Shown piece after piece: positions 46,310 to 55,125 of a DNA stretch of 64,000 nt. The stretch covers positions 1 through 64,000 of the forward strand of contig CAXXKZ010000012.1 of assembly GCA_963665545.2 (NCBI GenBank), read 5' to 3'. Numbering within the stretch: the first letter of the stretch is position 1; the number at the start of each line of letters is the position of its first letter. The DNA comes from G963665545 sp963665545. GTDB taxonomy: Bacteria; Pseudomonadota; Gammaproteobacteria; Xanthomonadales; SZUA-36. The notes under the pieces are model-generated. The model saw only the letters and a program-made list of their open reading frames with translations, was not told the origin of the DNA and made no database searches. The translations under genes and the position numbers were made by a program.

Positions 46310-48268
46310 ATGAACCCTGACCGTAACAATTCCATTGTTCCTGTCCCTGCTGCTTTTGCGCGCAAAGCCCATATTTCTGAATCGGACTACCAGAAAATAT
46401 ATGCGCGCTCGGTCGAGGACAACGAAGGTTTCTGGAATGAAATCGGCGGGCGTCTGGATTGGCTTCGAACGCCGCAAAAAACCAAGGATGTGTCCTACGA
46501 CCGTGAGGATCTGCACATCCGTTGGTACGAAGACGGCCTGCTGAATGTCTGTTACAACTGCGTGGACCGGCACCTGGAGTCCCGCGGCAACCAAACCGCC
46601 ATCATCTGGGAAGGCGACAGCCCCTCGGTCGACAAGCACATCAGCTACCGTCAGCTTTACGAGCGCGTGTGCCTGATGGCAAACGCCATCAGAGAACTGG
46701 GCGTACGCAAGGGCGACCGGGTCACCATTTACATGCCGATGATTCCGGAAGCTGCGATCGCCATGCTGGCCTGCGCCCGCATTGGCGCTATCCATTCGGT
46801 TGTATTTGGAGGATTTTCCCCGGATGCATTGGCCGGGCGCATAAAAGATTGTGAATCCAAATTGGTCATCACGGCTGATGAAGGTGTCCGCGGCGGAAAG
46901 ACCATTCCGCTGAAGCAGAACGTTGACGCCGCTGCTGAACGCGATGGCGTATCGGATGTGCTCGAATCCGTTCTCGTGATCCGCAACACGGGCAACCCGG
47001 TCTCATGGTTTGCCGGCCGCGACCACTGGCATCACGAAATGACCGTCGACATGCAGCCAGACTGTCCTTGCGAAGAGATGAGCGCAGAAGATCCGCTGTT
47101 CGTCCTCTATACTTCCGGTTCCACCGGCAAGCCCAAGGGCGTACTCCATACCTCCGGCGGCTACCTGGTGTATGCCGCTTACACCCATGAAATTGTTTTT
47201 GACTATCACGACGGCGACATTTATTGGTGTACCGCCGACGTGGGTTGGGTGACCGGGCACAGCTATATCGTCTATGGGCCACTTGCCAACGGGACCACCA
47301 CCTTGATGTTCGAAGGCATTCCCAATTACCCCTCCGCCAGCCGATTCTGGGAGATTTGCGACAAACATCAGGTCAATATTTGCTACACAGCGCCGACGGC
47401 GATTCGGGCACTGATGAGAGAAGGCCCGGCGCCGGTGCAGTCGACATCCCGCGCATCATTGCAATTGCTGGGCACGGTGGGTGAGCCCATCAATCCCGAA
47501 GCCTGGGCCTGGTACCACGAGATTGTGGGCGAAGGCACCTGCCCGATTGTCGACACCTGGTGGCAAACTGAGACCGGTGGCATCATGATCAGCCCGCTAC
47601 CCGGCGCGACGGCTCTGAAACCTGGCTCCGCGACAAAGCCCCTGCCGGGTATACAGCCGGCCATCGTCGATCAGAATGCAGTTGTTCAGGAGGGTCCTGC
47701 GGAGGGCTTGTTGGTCATCACGGACAGCTGGCCGGGCCAAATGCGCACGATTTATGGCGACCACCAGAGATTCGTCGATACCTATTTTTCCACCGTTCCA
47801 GGCGCTTATTTCTGCGGCGACGGTGCGCGACGGGACGAGGACGGCTACTACTGGATCACCGGCCGGGTCGACGACGTGCTCAACGTCTCGGGCCATCGCC
47901 TCGGAACAGCGGAGATAGAAAGTGCACTTGTGGCGCACCCCGACGTTGCCGAAGCGGCTGTGGTCGGCTACCCGCACGATATCAAGGGCGAGGGCATTTA
48001 CGTTTATGTGACCCTGAACGCGGGTATCGATCCGGTGGATGAATTGAAGCTGGAGCTGCGCCAAGCGGTGCGTACCGACATCGGCGCCATTGCCTCACCC
48101 GACCTCATCCAGTGGGCGCCGGCACTGCCCAAGACCCGCTCCGGCAAGATCATGCGCCGCATCCTGAGAAAAATTGCGGCGAACGATTTTGAGGATCTGG
48201 GTGATACCTCCACGCTGGCCGAACCGGATGTCGTCACCAACCTTATCGCGGAGCGGCAAAATCGCTAG
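46310..48268 (+). CDS. acs: acetyl-CoA synthetase
   Basis: 652 residues, the usual Acs length. ANL-family motifs: the phosphate loop YTSGSTGKPKG, WCTADVGWVTGHSYIVYGPL, WWQTETGG for acetate and adenylate binding, GRVDDVLNVSGHRLGTAEIE for the domain hinge, and PKTRSGKIMRR with the regulatory acetylatable Lys613. It activates acetate to acetyl-CoA through acetyl-AMP. Propionyl-CoA synthetase is a less likely alternative. It is convergent with the SLOG-like gene. Confidence 0.93.
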   Translation: MNPDRNNSIVPVPAAFARKAHISESDYQKIYARSVEDNEGFWNEIGGRLDWLRTPQKTKDVSYDREDLHIRWYEDGLLNVCYNCVDRHLESRGNQTAIIWEGDSPSVDKHISYRQLYERVCLMANAIRELGVRKGDRVTIYMPMIPEAAIAMLACARIGAIHSVVFGGFSPDALAGRIKDCESKLVITADEGVRGGKTIPLKQNVDAAAERDGVSDVLESVLVIRNTGNPVSWFAGRDHWHHEMTVDMQPDCPCEEMSAEDPLFVLYTSGSTGKPKGVLHTSGGYLVYAAYTHEIVFDYHDGDIYWCTADVGWVTGHSYIVYGPLANGTTTLMFEGIPNYPSASRFWEICDKHQVNICYTAPTAIRALMREGPAPVQSTSRASLQLLGTVGEPINPEAWAWYHEIVGEGTCPIVDTWWQTETGGIMISPLPGATALKPGSATKPLPGIQPAIVDQNAVVQEGPAEGLLVITDSWPGQMRTIYGDHQRFVDTYFSTVPGAYFCGDGARRDEDGYYWITGRVDDVLNVSGHRLGTAEIESALVAHPDVAEAAVVGYPHDIKGEGIYVYVTLNAGIDPVDELKLELRQAVRTDIGAIASPDLIQWAPALPKTRSGKIMRRILRKIAANDFEDLGDTSTLAEPDVVTNLIAERQNR

Positions 48269-48305
48269 GGCCGGTTTGATCGATTGCTCTGCCCAGAGCT
48301 CGCTC

Positions 48306-50015
48306 TTACAGGCGGCCATGCTCCAGTGGGCGCTCGCGGTGCATTAGAATCCACTCGGCGCCCTCTTCCAGGGCGGCCTGGCCCAGGGCCCTGAGCACCC
48401 GGCGCCGGAATTGTAGATCCGTGGTGTTTTGCAGTAATCGTTGCGCATTCTCGAACACGCGCGCAATAAACTGGTATTGCTTGATCAGCTCCTTTTCCGC
48501 CTTCTTGTGGGAATAGGCGTCGCGCACGCCAGCAATCAGCGGCAGCATTCCCATCAGTATCAGCAGGATTCTGCGGCTTGTACCACCAATATCACTGCTG
48601 ACAAAAGCCAGCGCCACTGCGATGACGATACCCAGCCACAGGCTGGCATTGCTCAAGCGACCCGTTTTCCGGTAGTTGTAGGCGTTCAATTTTCGCTTCC
48701 GGGTGTAGTAGGACAATTGGCCCTGACCCGTGCCGCTACCACCCACCCAGTAAACCATGACCCATTCGACCCAGCCCGCATGGGGCTCGCTCCGGCGGTC
48801 ACGGGCCATGCTGGCCGAACGCATGACATGGCGGATCCAGCCCAATTCGACATCCTGCTTCTGGAGGAAGTTACTGTAAGCAAATTCTGCAGAATGCGTC
48901 TCTACCACCCCCGCCAGCGACCAGTAAAGTTGCACCCTCAGGCCTTCGGCCAGGGCGCGATAATCCAGGTATTTACGGTGCCAGTTTTTTCGATCACCGA
49001 CTTTTTGCAATACGTAGCCGGCAAAGAACAGGGCGACAAAGACCAGTACCAGTGATTCCGGGCCCACCCCCTCTGAATAGAGAATGAAAACAAGACCCAT
49101 CAGCGCCGCCAGAGAATACGTCGCCAGCAATCCGCGGTTTACCTTCTTCTGAAAATGTATTGCCAGCCAATCTGCGTGGCGAAACAGGCGGTCGATCATC
49201 CCCACGCCCCCTGGCAGCGGCAAATTCGCAGGCAGTTTGACGTCTGATCCCAGCAAAGAGCGACTCTCTTTATTGATGGATGCCTGAAAACGGTCACTGT
49301 CGGCGTGAAACTCTTGCAGCCGTTGCAGCATCACCCGAAAATTGGTCGGCATGCGGGTATGCAGCACCACATTGTAAGGGACGGTCTGCCAGCCACTCTG
49401 AAGCGGTGTCAGTCCGTTCTGAGGCGCGCCTTCGGGGCGGTCACGTGAGCAGACAATATGGAAGGCCAAATCGTTCTCGTCATCCGCCAGCAGGCTGGCC
49501 GCGGCCTCGTAATCGTCAAACCCCTCCATGACGCCGGTGAGATGGTAGTGCATGACACTGCCAGTGCCGCCCAGTTGCGGCGTCTTCTTGCCGTCCCAGA
49601 TTGCCAACAAGATCTGGCAGTGGTTCGAAGTGAACTGGCCGGCGCGTGCGTACAGGTGGTCGCGATGCTCATCAACGCCATTGGCGCCAGCGTCTAGCTC
49701 AATGACGTTTTCAGAAAGTCCCAGCAGGCGAAGAAACTCGTCCAGGGCTTGCGGGGTTGATAGATCACGCTCATAGTCTTCCTGTGCCATCGGCAACAGG
49801 GTGTGAAGCCGACAGCCCTGTTCCAGAGCAATGCGCGCGGCCAGTTGGTCGCCACCCTCGGCCAACTGGGAAATAAGCTGAATCTGCAGCCCTGGATATT
49901 CCTGTCGAAGTTCCCTAAAAAACGCTCTCAGGCACTTCTCCAATCCGGATATTTCGGAGGCCAGCAAGTCACGATGTGCTGCGACACCAACACTAAGTGA
50001 ACCCTCAATGGTCAC
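48306..50015 (-). CDS. SLOG-like domain protein with four TM segments (SLATT-like 2TM modules)
   Basis: 569 residues from GTG 50015, which overlaps the TGA of the upstream gene (50012-50014). Residues 1-~190 resemble a SLOG/DprA-LOG Rossmann domain: VGVAAHRDLL near the start, ISQLAEGGDQLAARIALEQG at 48-67, LLPMAQEDYERDL, then LLAIWDGKKTPQLGGTGSV at 136-154. Two pairs of TM helices follow at about 297-314/320-338 and 457-474/482-498, separated by a ~115-residue soluble stretch with basic residues, resembling two 2TM SLATT-type modules. SLOG domains bind nucleotide-derived signals in several conflict systems, and SLATT pairs are proposed pore-forming effectors. The assignment rests on pattern reading. 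It is last in the TIR operon. Confidence 0.65.
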   Translation of the reverse strand: MTIEGSLSVGVAAHRDLLASEISGLEKCLRAFFRELRQEYPGLQIQLISQLAEGGDQLAARIALEQGCRLHTLLPMAQEDYERDLSTPQALDEFLRLLGLSENVIELDAGANGVDEHRDHLYARAGQFTSNHCQILLAIWDGKKTPQLGGTGSVMHYHLTGVMEGFDDYEAAASLLADDENDLAFHIVCSRDRPEGAPQNGLTPLQSGWQTVPYNVVLHTRMPTNFRVMLQRLQEFHADSDRFQASINKESRSLLGSDVKLPANLPLPGGVGMIDRLFRHADWLAIHFQKKVNRGLLATYSLAALMGLVFILYSEGVGPESLVLVFVALFFAGYVLQKVGDRKNWHRKYLDYRALAEGLRVQLYWSLAGVVETHSAEFAYSNFLQKQDVELGWIRHVMRSASMARDRRSEPHAGWVEWVMVYWVGGSGTGQGQLSYYTRKRKLNAYNYRKTGRLSNASLWLGIVIAVALAFVSSDIGGTSRRILLILMGMLPLIAGVRDAYSHKKAEKELIKQYQFIARVFENAQRLLQNTTDLQFRRRVLRALGQAALEEGAEWILMHRERPLEHGRL

Positions 50016-50620
50016 CGATTGCCGGTATTTCTAACTTTGGGGTCATGGAAGATGGCGGTGTTCGCGTCACCGCCACAGGTTGCCCGCAAGCGGTACCAGA
50101 CCGAATAACCCGCTGTACCGGGTGCCCCTCGAGGCAGTGAAGTCCGGTTCTTCGAGTGGATCCAGATGCCGCCGTTGGGCGCTTGCCCGAAACCTGCCTG
50201 GCCCGTCTCTGAATCTGCGTTGAAATCTTCTGCCACTTGAGCACTCAGCGGTACTTTATTCGTTGTCCAGGTAGCCAGCGACGGTTTATCGGCGGCATCT
50301 TCACCAGCAAGTTGAACGCCATCCAGCGCCCACTGCTGCCCCCGTGCACACTGTGAATCGCCTTTGATCCGGAAATAAATATCGCCGCTATAATTTTCGG
50401 CCACGGTGACACAGCCTTTTTTGGCCGCGTTGGTATTGCATCCGTTCTTGCGTGCAGAGGTGCGAACAACCAGTTCGTTGTAACCCGCGTTGTCATAAAT
50501 CTCCAGATCCACCTGGTAAGTCTTGCGGCCCTTTGAATCCGCTGACAGGGAAGGCGAGGTCGACCCGAGGCAAAGCGCTACGGTGAGCAAAATTATGGCG
50601 TTGATTTGTCTGTTCAACAT
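50012..50620 (-). CDS. small secreted protein, RNTGNR family, member 2
   Basis: 202 residues. The signal peptide (ILLTVALCLGSTSPSLSA) is probably cut near residue 27. The mature part has Cys-rich NGCNTNAAKKGC, then WALDGVQLAGED, VAEDFNADSETG, and the C-terminal block SLPRGAPGTAGYSVWYRLRA, then TC and DPKVRNTGNR. It is clearly homologous to the neighbouring product of 50672-51265 over its whole length, with four or so conserved cysteines suggesting disulfides in the periplasm or outside. I do not recognise the family. Its stop overlaps the start of the SLOG-like gene, so their translation is coupled. Confidence 0.75.
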   Translation of the reverse strand: MLNRQINAIILLTVALCLGSTSPSLSADSKGRKTYQVDLEIYDNAGYNELVVRTSARKNGCNTNAAKKGCVTVAENYSGDIYFRIKGDSQCARGQQWALDGVQLAGEDAADKPSLATWTTNKVPLSAQVAEDFNADSETGQAGFGQAPNGGIWIHSKNRTSLPRGAPGTAGYSVWYRLRATCGGDANTAIFHDPKVRNTGNR

Positions 50621-50671
50621 TGGAAGCTCTCTTTGGTTATTGTTGGAGGGGACGATGTGATCGAGGTCTTG

Positions 50672-51265
50672 TTATCTGTTTCCAGTATTTCTGAATCGCG
50701 GATCCGAAACTATCGGGTTTAGGCCATTACAAGTGGCGGTCAGCCGGTACCAGATATTGTAAGGCTCGGTGCCCGGTGAACCCTTGGGTTTGTCCGTGCC
50801 GTTATAGTCGAAGATTCGGATTTTTCGCTTTTTGCTGCCGATGGCCGTGAAGGTAACATCGCCGTATGCATCCGCATTAAAATCATCCATCACCTGCTGA
50901 TCCACTGCGTTGAGAATGCCCCACTCGGCCGCAGCGGGTTTCGGCAAAGGGGCTGCATCGGTGTGCTTGCCGGCCAATTCGATTTTGGTCAACTCCCAGT
51001 TGTGATGGTCTTCATCACATTTGAATTTACGTAGCCAGCCGCGGCCTTTTAACCTGATCTCCAGACTCGCTGATTTATTTTTTTTCATCTTGCGGCAACC
51101 TTTCTCCGCGCCGCAATTGCCCTGTGATGTTACGACCAGTCCATTCTGAGAATCAGAAATCTGCACGATGATTACGTGTTCCGGACCCCAGGCCAGGGCG
51201 AACCAAACCACCGCAGCCACGCCTGCGAGCAACCCGAAGTTCCGCATTGTTAGGTAACTGGACAT
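50672..51265 (-). CDS. small secreted protein, RNTGNR family, member 1
   Basis: 197 residues from ATG 51265 (GGAGGG eight bases upstream). An N-terminal hydrophobic segment (GLLAGVAAVVWFALAWG) acts as signal peptide or anchor. It shares with the next product: NCGAEKGC, W-ELTKIELAGK, VMDDFNADAYGDVTF, the block KPKGSPGTEPYNIWYRLTAT, and the ending DPRFRNTGNR. No known domain is recognised. The gaps are 41 bp from the TIR-TPR gene upstream and 51 bp to member 2 downstream; all four genes run the same way. Confidence 0.75.
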   Translation of the reverse strand: MSSYLTMRNFGLLAGVAAVVWFALAWGPEHVIIVQISDSQNGLVVTSQGNCGAEKGCRKMKKNKSASLEIRLKGRGWLRKFKCDEDHHNWELTKIELAGKHTDAAPLPKPAAAEWGILNAVDQQVMDDFNADAYGDVTFTAIGSKKRKIRIFDYNGTDKPKGSPGTEPYNIWYRLTATCNGLNPIVSDPRFRNTGNR

Positions 51266-51306
51266 AATCGCTTCCCTCCAGGATTTAACTCAGACGCTGG
51301 CACGGA

Positions 51307-53397
51307 TCATGGCGAACCAGTGGCAGAACAAAGCCCGTTTTCAGCGCAAAATCTAACAAACGCAGGCTCATAATAGCCTTTGCCCAACAAGTATGCGGTA
51401 AATGCCACCGCGCGGTCTCGCTGGTCCCACATTATCGCCAGGCGGGCGCCCAAATTGGCTTCCCGGCAACTGACCACCTGATGCCTGTCGGCGAGGTATG
51501 AATCCAACCACTTGGGGTATTCCGATGACAAGCGATTATCGTTCTGACGCCAATGTTCAATATACGCCGACGCCCTTTCAATCCGGCTGTCGGGATTATC
51601 CTCCGGCAATTCTTCCACGACACGAATCGCCTCCTCAATGTATTGGATGGCCTCATGCTCTCGTCCCGTGTCCGAAGCCAATTCGGAATAACGCCGCTTG
51701 AACTGAGCATAGTCCAGCTTTTGTTGAAAATCGAGGACGCTGGTCTCCGAAATGAATTGGTCAATTTCCTGATTGAGTTCCGTGGCCCGATCCCATCCAC
51801 TCTCCCGATCACCCGCGTCAGCCTTAGCAAAGGCGATGACTTGTGCACGAAACAGCGCCTGCCAAAGGTATTGGCGGTTGTTCGGATAGCGGTGCACCAG
51901 TTCCTGTAGCAGCGACTCGGACTCGGTCCATCCATCAATGGCTTCTTGCCAAAGGCCAATTTCATGTTGGACGAGAGAGCGTCCGGAGAGCGAATATGCC
52001 AACGTCAGTTTGAACACTTCATCGTCGGGCGTTTCGCTAAAAAGCTCGCGTGTAATATCAACGCTCTCGCCTCTGTATTCCAGCGCTTGCCCGAGATTGC
52101 ATGAGTCTCGCAGTGCGTCCGCCAGGAAAGCCAGGGCCGTTGACAAGTCCAACCGAAAAATATCATTGTCCGGATCAAGAACCACCGCGATGGTGTTGTA
52201 TTCAAGGGCCGACTGCAACAGGTCCAGCGCTTTTGCGCGGTCGGGTACTTGTCGCTCATTCTCAACCGCACCCAGATTGGTCAACGTGTAGGACAGCTCC
52301 ATGACCCACTCGGCATTGCGAGGTTCAGCGTTGATCAGCCGGCGTGTAATTGCACCGTATCGGGAAATGGCAGCCTCCGCGTGGTCGAGATCGCCTTTGT
52401 CCAAATGGATATAGCCCACCCAGAATTCGGCCTGACCCAACTCGAAGAGATGACCCAGGTTTCGCGGGATTCTCTGGTACAGCGCCACGAAAGCAGCTTG
52501 CGAGATTCTCAGGTATTCCAGTGCTGTATCCAATTGGCCTTCTTCCTGGGCTTGCTGCCCCCGCCCGCGCCAGGCCATGCCTTCTTCTTTCAATTCGTCC
52601 GTACTCAATACCGCAAGTTGGCCGCTGGCAGCCATGTCAGCCAATTGCTGGTCGGAGGAATCGATAATTTCCACACCAATGATTGCGTCCAACTTATCCA
52701 GATTTGCCAACATGTATTCAAGCAACTCGCCGGTACTGTCCTGAGTTTGCTGCGCCGCCTGCCTCGAACTGATGGCGGTTATGGCCAGAAAACCGGTTAC
52801 AGCCAAGACGGCCGTGGTACCCAGAATCGCAGTCCACAGTGTTTTGCGCCGGCGCTGCATATCCCTGCGGCGCAAGTCATCGAGCCGAATGCCCAGCATG
52901 CCCGCAATCAACTTGAGTCGTGCGAGCGGCTTGCCATCTGCATACTTGCGGGCATCTGCCGCCAGGGGTTCGCGGCGGCGACCGTCTTCACGCTCAATGA
53001 GCGCTTGGGGGAAACAGAATTCAGCGGTATCGACCGCCAGGGGGTCGCCATCAACAATGACAGCATGAACCCGATGTTCCCGGCCCAGCGATTTGAAATG
53101 GCGAATCTCCTGATTCACCCATTCGGACTGCGCGGCTGCCGGAGAACAGATTACGATCAGGTTTTCTGAGAGCTCGAGCTCCTGTAAGACCTGCCTGGAC
53201 AGATCGTCGGCCGAGGAAAGGTCTTCTCGGTCTCTGAATACCGGCGCAAGATTGGCTGGAATCTCCCCAAACTCGCCATCCTCCCCAACCAACCTGCGCG
53301 GAACTCGGTAGCGCTCCAGCGCACGCTGTAGCCAGCTCGCCCAGGGCTCGTCACGGTGGCTGTAGCTGATGAATGCCTTGTAGCGAAACTGCGTCAT
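51307..53397 (-). CDS. TIR domain protein with one TM helix and C-terminal TPR-like region
   Basis: 696 residues from ATG 53397. Residues 1-~175 are a TIR_2-type domain: YKAFISYSHRDEPWASWLQ (box 1), VFRDREDL, LIVICSPAAAQSEWVNQEIR with Glu97 in the position of the catalytic Glu of TIR NADases, then CFPQAL and EPLAADARKYADGKPLARLK. A basic stretch (RRRDMQRRRK) precedes a TM helix at ~187-209, predicting TIR inside and the rest outside. Residues ~280-680 are helical repeats (GQLDTALEYLRISQAAFVAL, GDLDHAEAAISRYGAITRRL), TPR-like. The domain is known in signalling and anti-phage TIR proteins. It heads a four-gene operon. Its start is 5 bp from the divergent ycgL ATG, so its promoter must lie within that gene. 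Confidence 0.85.
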   Translation of the reverse strand: MTQFRYKAFISYSHRDEPWASWLQRALERYRVPRRLVGEDGEFGEIPANLAPVFRDREDLSSADDLSRQVLQELELSENLIVICSPAAAQSEWVNQEIRHFKSLGREHRVHAVIVDGDPLAVDTAEFCFPQALIEREDGRRREPLAADARKYADGKPLARLKLIAGMLGIRLDDLRRRDMQRRRKTLWTAILGTTAVLAVTGFLAITAISSRQAAQQTQDSTGELLEYMLANLDKLDAIIGVEIIDSSDQQLADMAASGQLAVLSTDELKEEGMAWRGRGQQAQEEGQLDTALEYLRISQAAFVALYQRIPRNLGHLFELGQAEFWVGYIHLDKGDLDHAEAAISRYGAITRRLINAEPRNAEWVMELSYTLTNLGAVENERQVPDRAKALDLLQSALEYNTIAVVLDPDNDIFRLDLSTALAFLADALRDSCNLGQALEYRGESVDITRELFSETPDDEVFKLTLAYSLSGRSLVQHEIGLWQEAIDGWTESESLLQELVHRYPNNRQYLWQALFRAQVIAFAKADAGDRESGWDRATELNQEIDQFISETSVLDFQQKLDYAQFKRRYSELASDTGREHEAIQYIEEAIRVVEELPEDNPDSRIERASAYIEHWRQNDNRLSSEYPKWLDSYLADRHQVVSCREANLGARLAIMWDQRDRAVAFTAYLLGKGYYEPAFVRFCAENGLCSATGSP

Positions 53398-53402
53398 AAT
53401 GA

Positions 53403-53705
53403 ATGGTTTATCATACGCCTGTGACCATTTCCAAGTGCGCCGTTTATCGTTCTGAGAACATGGAGGAGACCTACCTCTACCTGGCGATCGGCACGAAGCT
53501 GGACGATCTTCCGCCGGAATTAGCCAAAGTGTTCGGCGCAGCGACCCCGGTCATGATGCTGGACCTCGCGCCGGACCGGAAACTGGCCCGCGTCGATGTC
53601 AGCAAGATTATCGATGGCCTCCACAAAGACGGCTTCTACTTACAACTGCCGCCCAAATTTCCGGTTGAAGAGGAAATCTCCCGTTGGATCAGGCAACCCG
53701 GTTGA
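53403..53705 (+). CDS. YcgL domain protein
   Basis: 100 residues from ATG 53403, or 94 from GTG 53421, which is closer to the usual start (TISKCAVYRSENMEETYLYL). KCAVYRS, TPVMMLDLAPDRKLARVDV and DGFYLQLPPK are the YcgL signatures. Function is poorly known; it is common next to rnd in Gammaproteobacteria, but no rnd is seen here. Its end overlaps the convergent dehydrogenase gene by 17 bp. Confidence 0.85.
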   Translation: MVYHTPVTISKCAVYRSENMEETYLYLAIGTKLDDLPPELAKVFGAATPVMMLDLAPDRKLARVDVSKIIDGLHKDGFYLQLPPKFPVEEEISRWIRQPG

Positions 53706-54648
53706 TGGCATTGCCCGCCTGATAGGCTTCAATGACTGATACCAGTTGGTCAATTGCCGCCTGACGCGCCGCCTGACTGGCCCAGGCATTGTGCGGTGTG
53801 ATCAGCAAATTCGGAATGTCTCCAGCCAGCAAAGGATGGTCGGGCGGCGGCGGCTCGACGCTTAGTGTATCCACGGCCGCACCGCCGATTACACCTTCAC
53901 GCAGACATTCGGCCAGATCCTCTTCGTCAACGATGCCTCCCCGTGCGGTATTAATGATGACCGCATCTTCCTTCATACGCCGCATGACCTGGCGATCAAT
54001 CATCCCCAGCGTAGCCTCGTTTAGCGGGCAGTGAATCGACAAAATGTCCGCCCGCGCAACAACATCTTCAAATGCCGTTCTACCCTCGCGCGGATCGCGA
54101 CCTTTGTGCTCCGCCAACATCACTTCCAGCCCCAGCGCTGCCGCCTTGGCCGCAACGGCCTGGCCCAGTACGCCCGCGCCGATGATTCCGAGTTGAAGTC
54201 CTCCAAGCTCTCGGATTGGGCGGTCGTACAGGCAGAACTGCCGCGCCCGGCTCCAGTCACCTGCGCGCACCCTATTCCAATACCAGGGCTGTCCGGTCAA
54301 CAAATTCAACATCAGTGTGATGGTGTGCAGGGCGACGGCGGCAGTGGCATAGTTGCGAATATTACACACCACGATTTTCCGTTGCCTGGCGGCAGACAGG
54401 TCGACATTGTCGGTACCCGTCGCAACCAACACGATCAGCTTCAGGCGCAGCGCGGCTGACAACACTTCCACATTCAGTCGGCACTTGTTGGTAATGATGA
54501 GATCGGCATCTGTCACCCGCTTCGTGACCTGAGCCGGGGCGCTGTACTGATGCCATTTCCAAGTGGGAATCGTGCCCGCAAGCGCACGAAAATCCAGGTC
54601 ACCATGGTCTACGGTTTCCCGATCCAAGAAAACAGCTTTGGAAAGCAC
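53689..54648 (-). CDS. D-2-hydroxyacid dehydrogenase (NAD-binding)
   Basis: 319 residues. The substrate domain is followed by the Rossmann motif LGIIGAGVLGQAVAAKA, NTARGGIVDEEDLAECL with the substrate-binding Arg, and ITPHNAWAS with the catalytic His. ATGTDNVDL and the overall pattern are close to hydroxypyruvate/glycerate dehydrogenases (HprA-like). It reduces a 2-keto acid with NAD(P)H; the exact substrate is uncertain. Confidence 0.9.
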   Translation of the reverse strand: MLSKAVFLDRETVDHGDLDFRALAGTIPTWKWHQYSAPAQVTKRVTDADLIITNKCRLNVEVLSAALRLKLIVLVATGTDNVDLSAARQRKIVVCNIRNYATAAVALHTITLMLNLLTGQPWYWNRVRAGDWSRARQFCLYDRPIRELGGLQLGIIGAGVLGQAVAAKAAALGLEVMLAEHKGRDPREGRTAFEDVVARADILSIHCPLNEATLGMIDRQVMRRMKEDAVIINTARGGIVDEEDLAECLREGVIGGAAVDTLSVEPPPPDHPLLAGDIPNLLITPHNAWASQAARQAAIDQLVSVIEAYQAGNAINRVA

Positions 54649-54668
54649 GCTCAGATTAAACGAATGAA

Positions 54669-55073
54669 TTACTTCGAACTGGTGGCCACACTGACACTTT
54701 CAATGCCAACCGCTTTGGCCGCATCCAGAATGGTGACCAGCGCCTCGGTGTGCGCTTCCGGGTGTGCCGCAATAATCAAAGGTGCAGACGGCTTTACGGC
54801 TTTTTCACGCTCAAGATTGGCCTGCACGGCACGTGGTTCAAACACCCGCCCCTTGATGCTGATCAGGCTGGATGCATCGATCTTGATGACGATCGGCCCC
54901 TTGGTCTCCTGGATTTCCTTCGGCGGCGCATTGGACGGGCGAGAAACCTCCAGCCCTTTTTCTTTGACGAATGAAGTGGTGACTATGAAGAAAATCAACA
55001 TGATAAACACGATGTCAAGCATCGGCGTAATGTTGATTTCAGCCTCGTCGTCTGTACGATGTCTTCTCCGCAT
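54669..55073 (-). CDS. ExbD/TolR family biopolymer transport protein
   Basis: 134 residues. The N-terminal motif EAEINITPMLDIVFIMLIFF with the proton-relay Asp in the single TM helix, then the periplasmic domain ending VGIESVSVATSSK. It works with ExbB and TonB to energise outer-membrane receptors. No exbB or tonB is adjacent (the neighbours are a dehydrogenase and a serine hydrolase), so it is an orphan copy or part of a multi-ExbD set. Confidence 0.92.
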   Translation of the reverse strand: MRRRHRTDDEAEINITPMLDIVFIMLIFFIVTTSFVKEKGLEVSRPSNAPPKEIQETKGPIVIKIDASSLISIKGRVFEPRAVQANLEREKAVKPSAPLIIAAHPEAHTEALVTILDAAKAVGIESVSVATSSK

Positions 55074-55125
55074 GGCAAACAGCTTACTGAATCAGGATTC
55101 TTTTGGCCAGTGCCTTTGAAGCTCG

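Noticed and set aside
48306..53397. Canonical Thoeris system
   Set aside because: There is no SIR2 or macro domain, and the TIR protein is membrane-bound with TPR-like repeats; only the TIR plus SLOG logic is similar.
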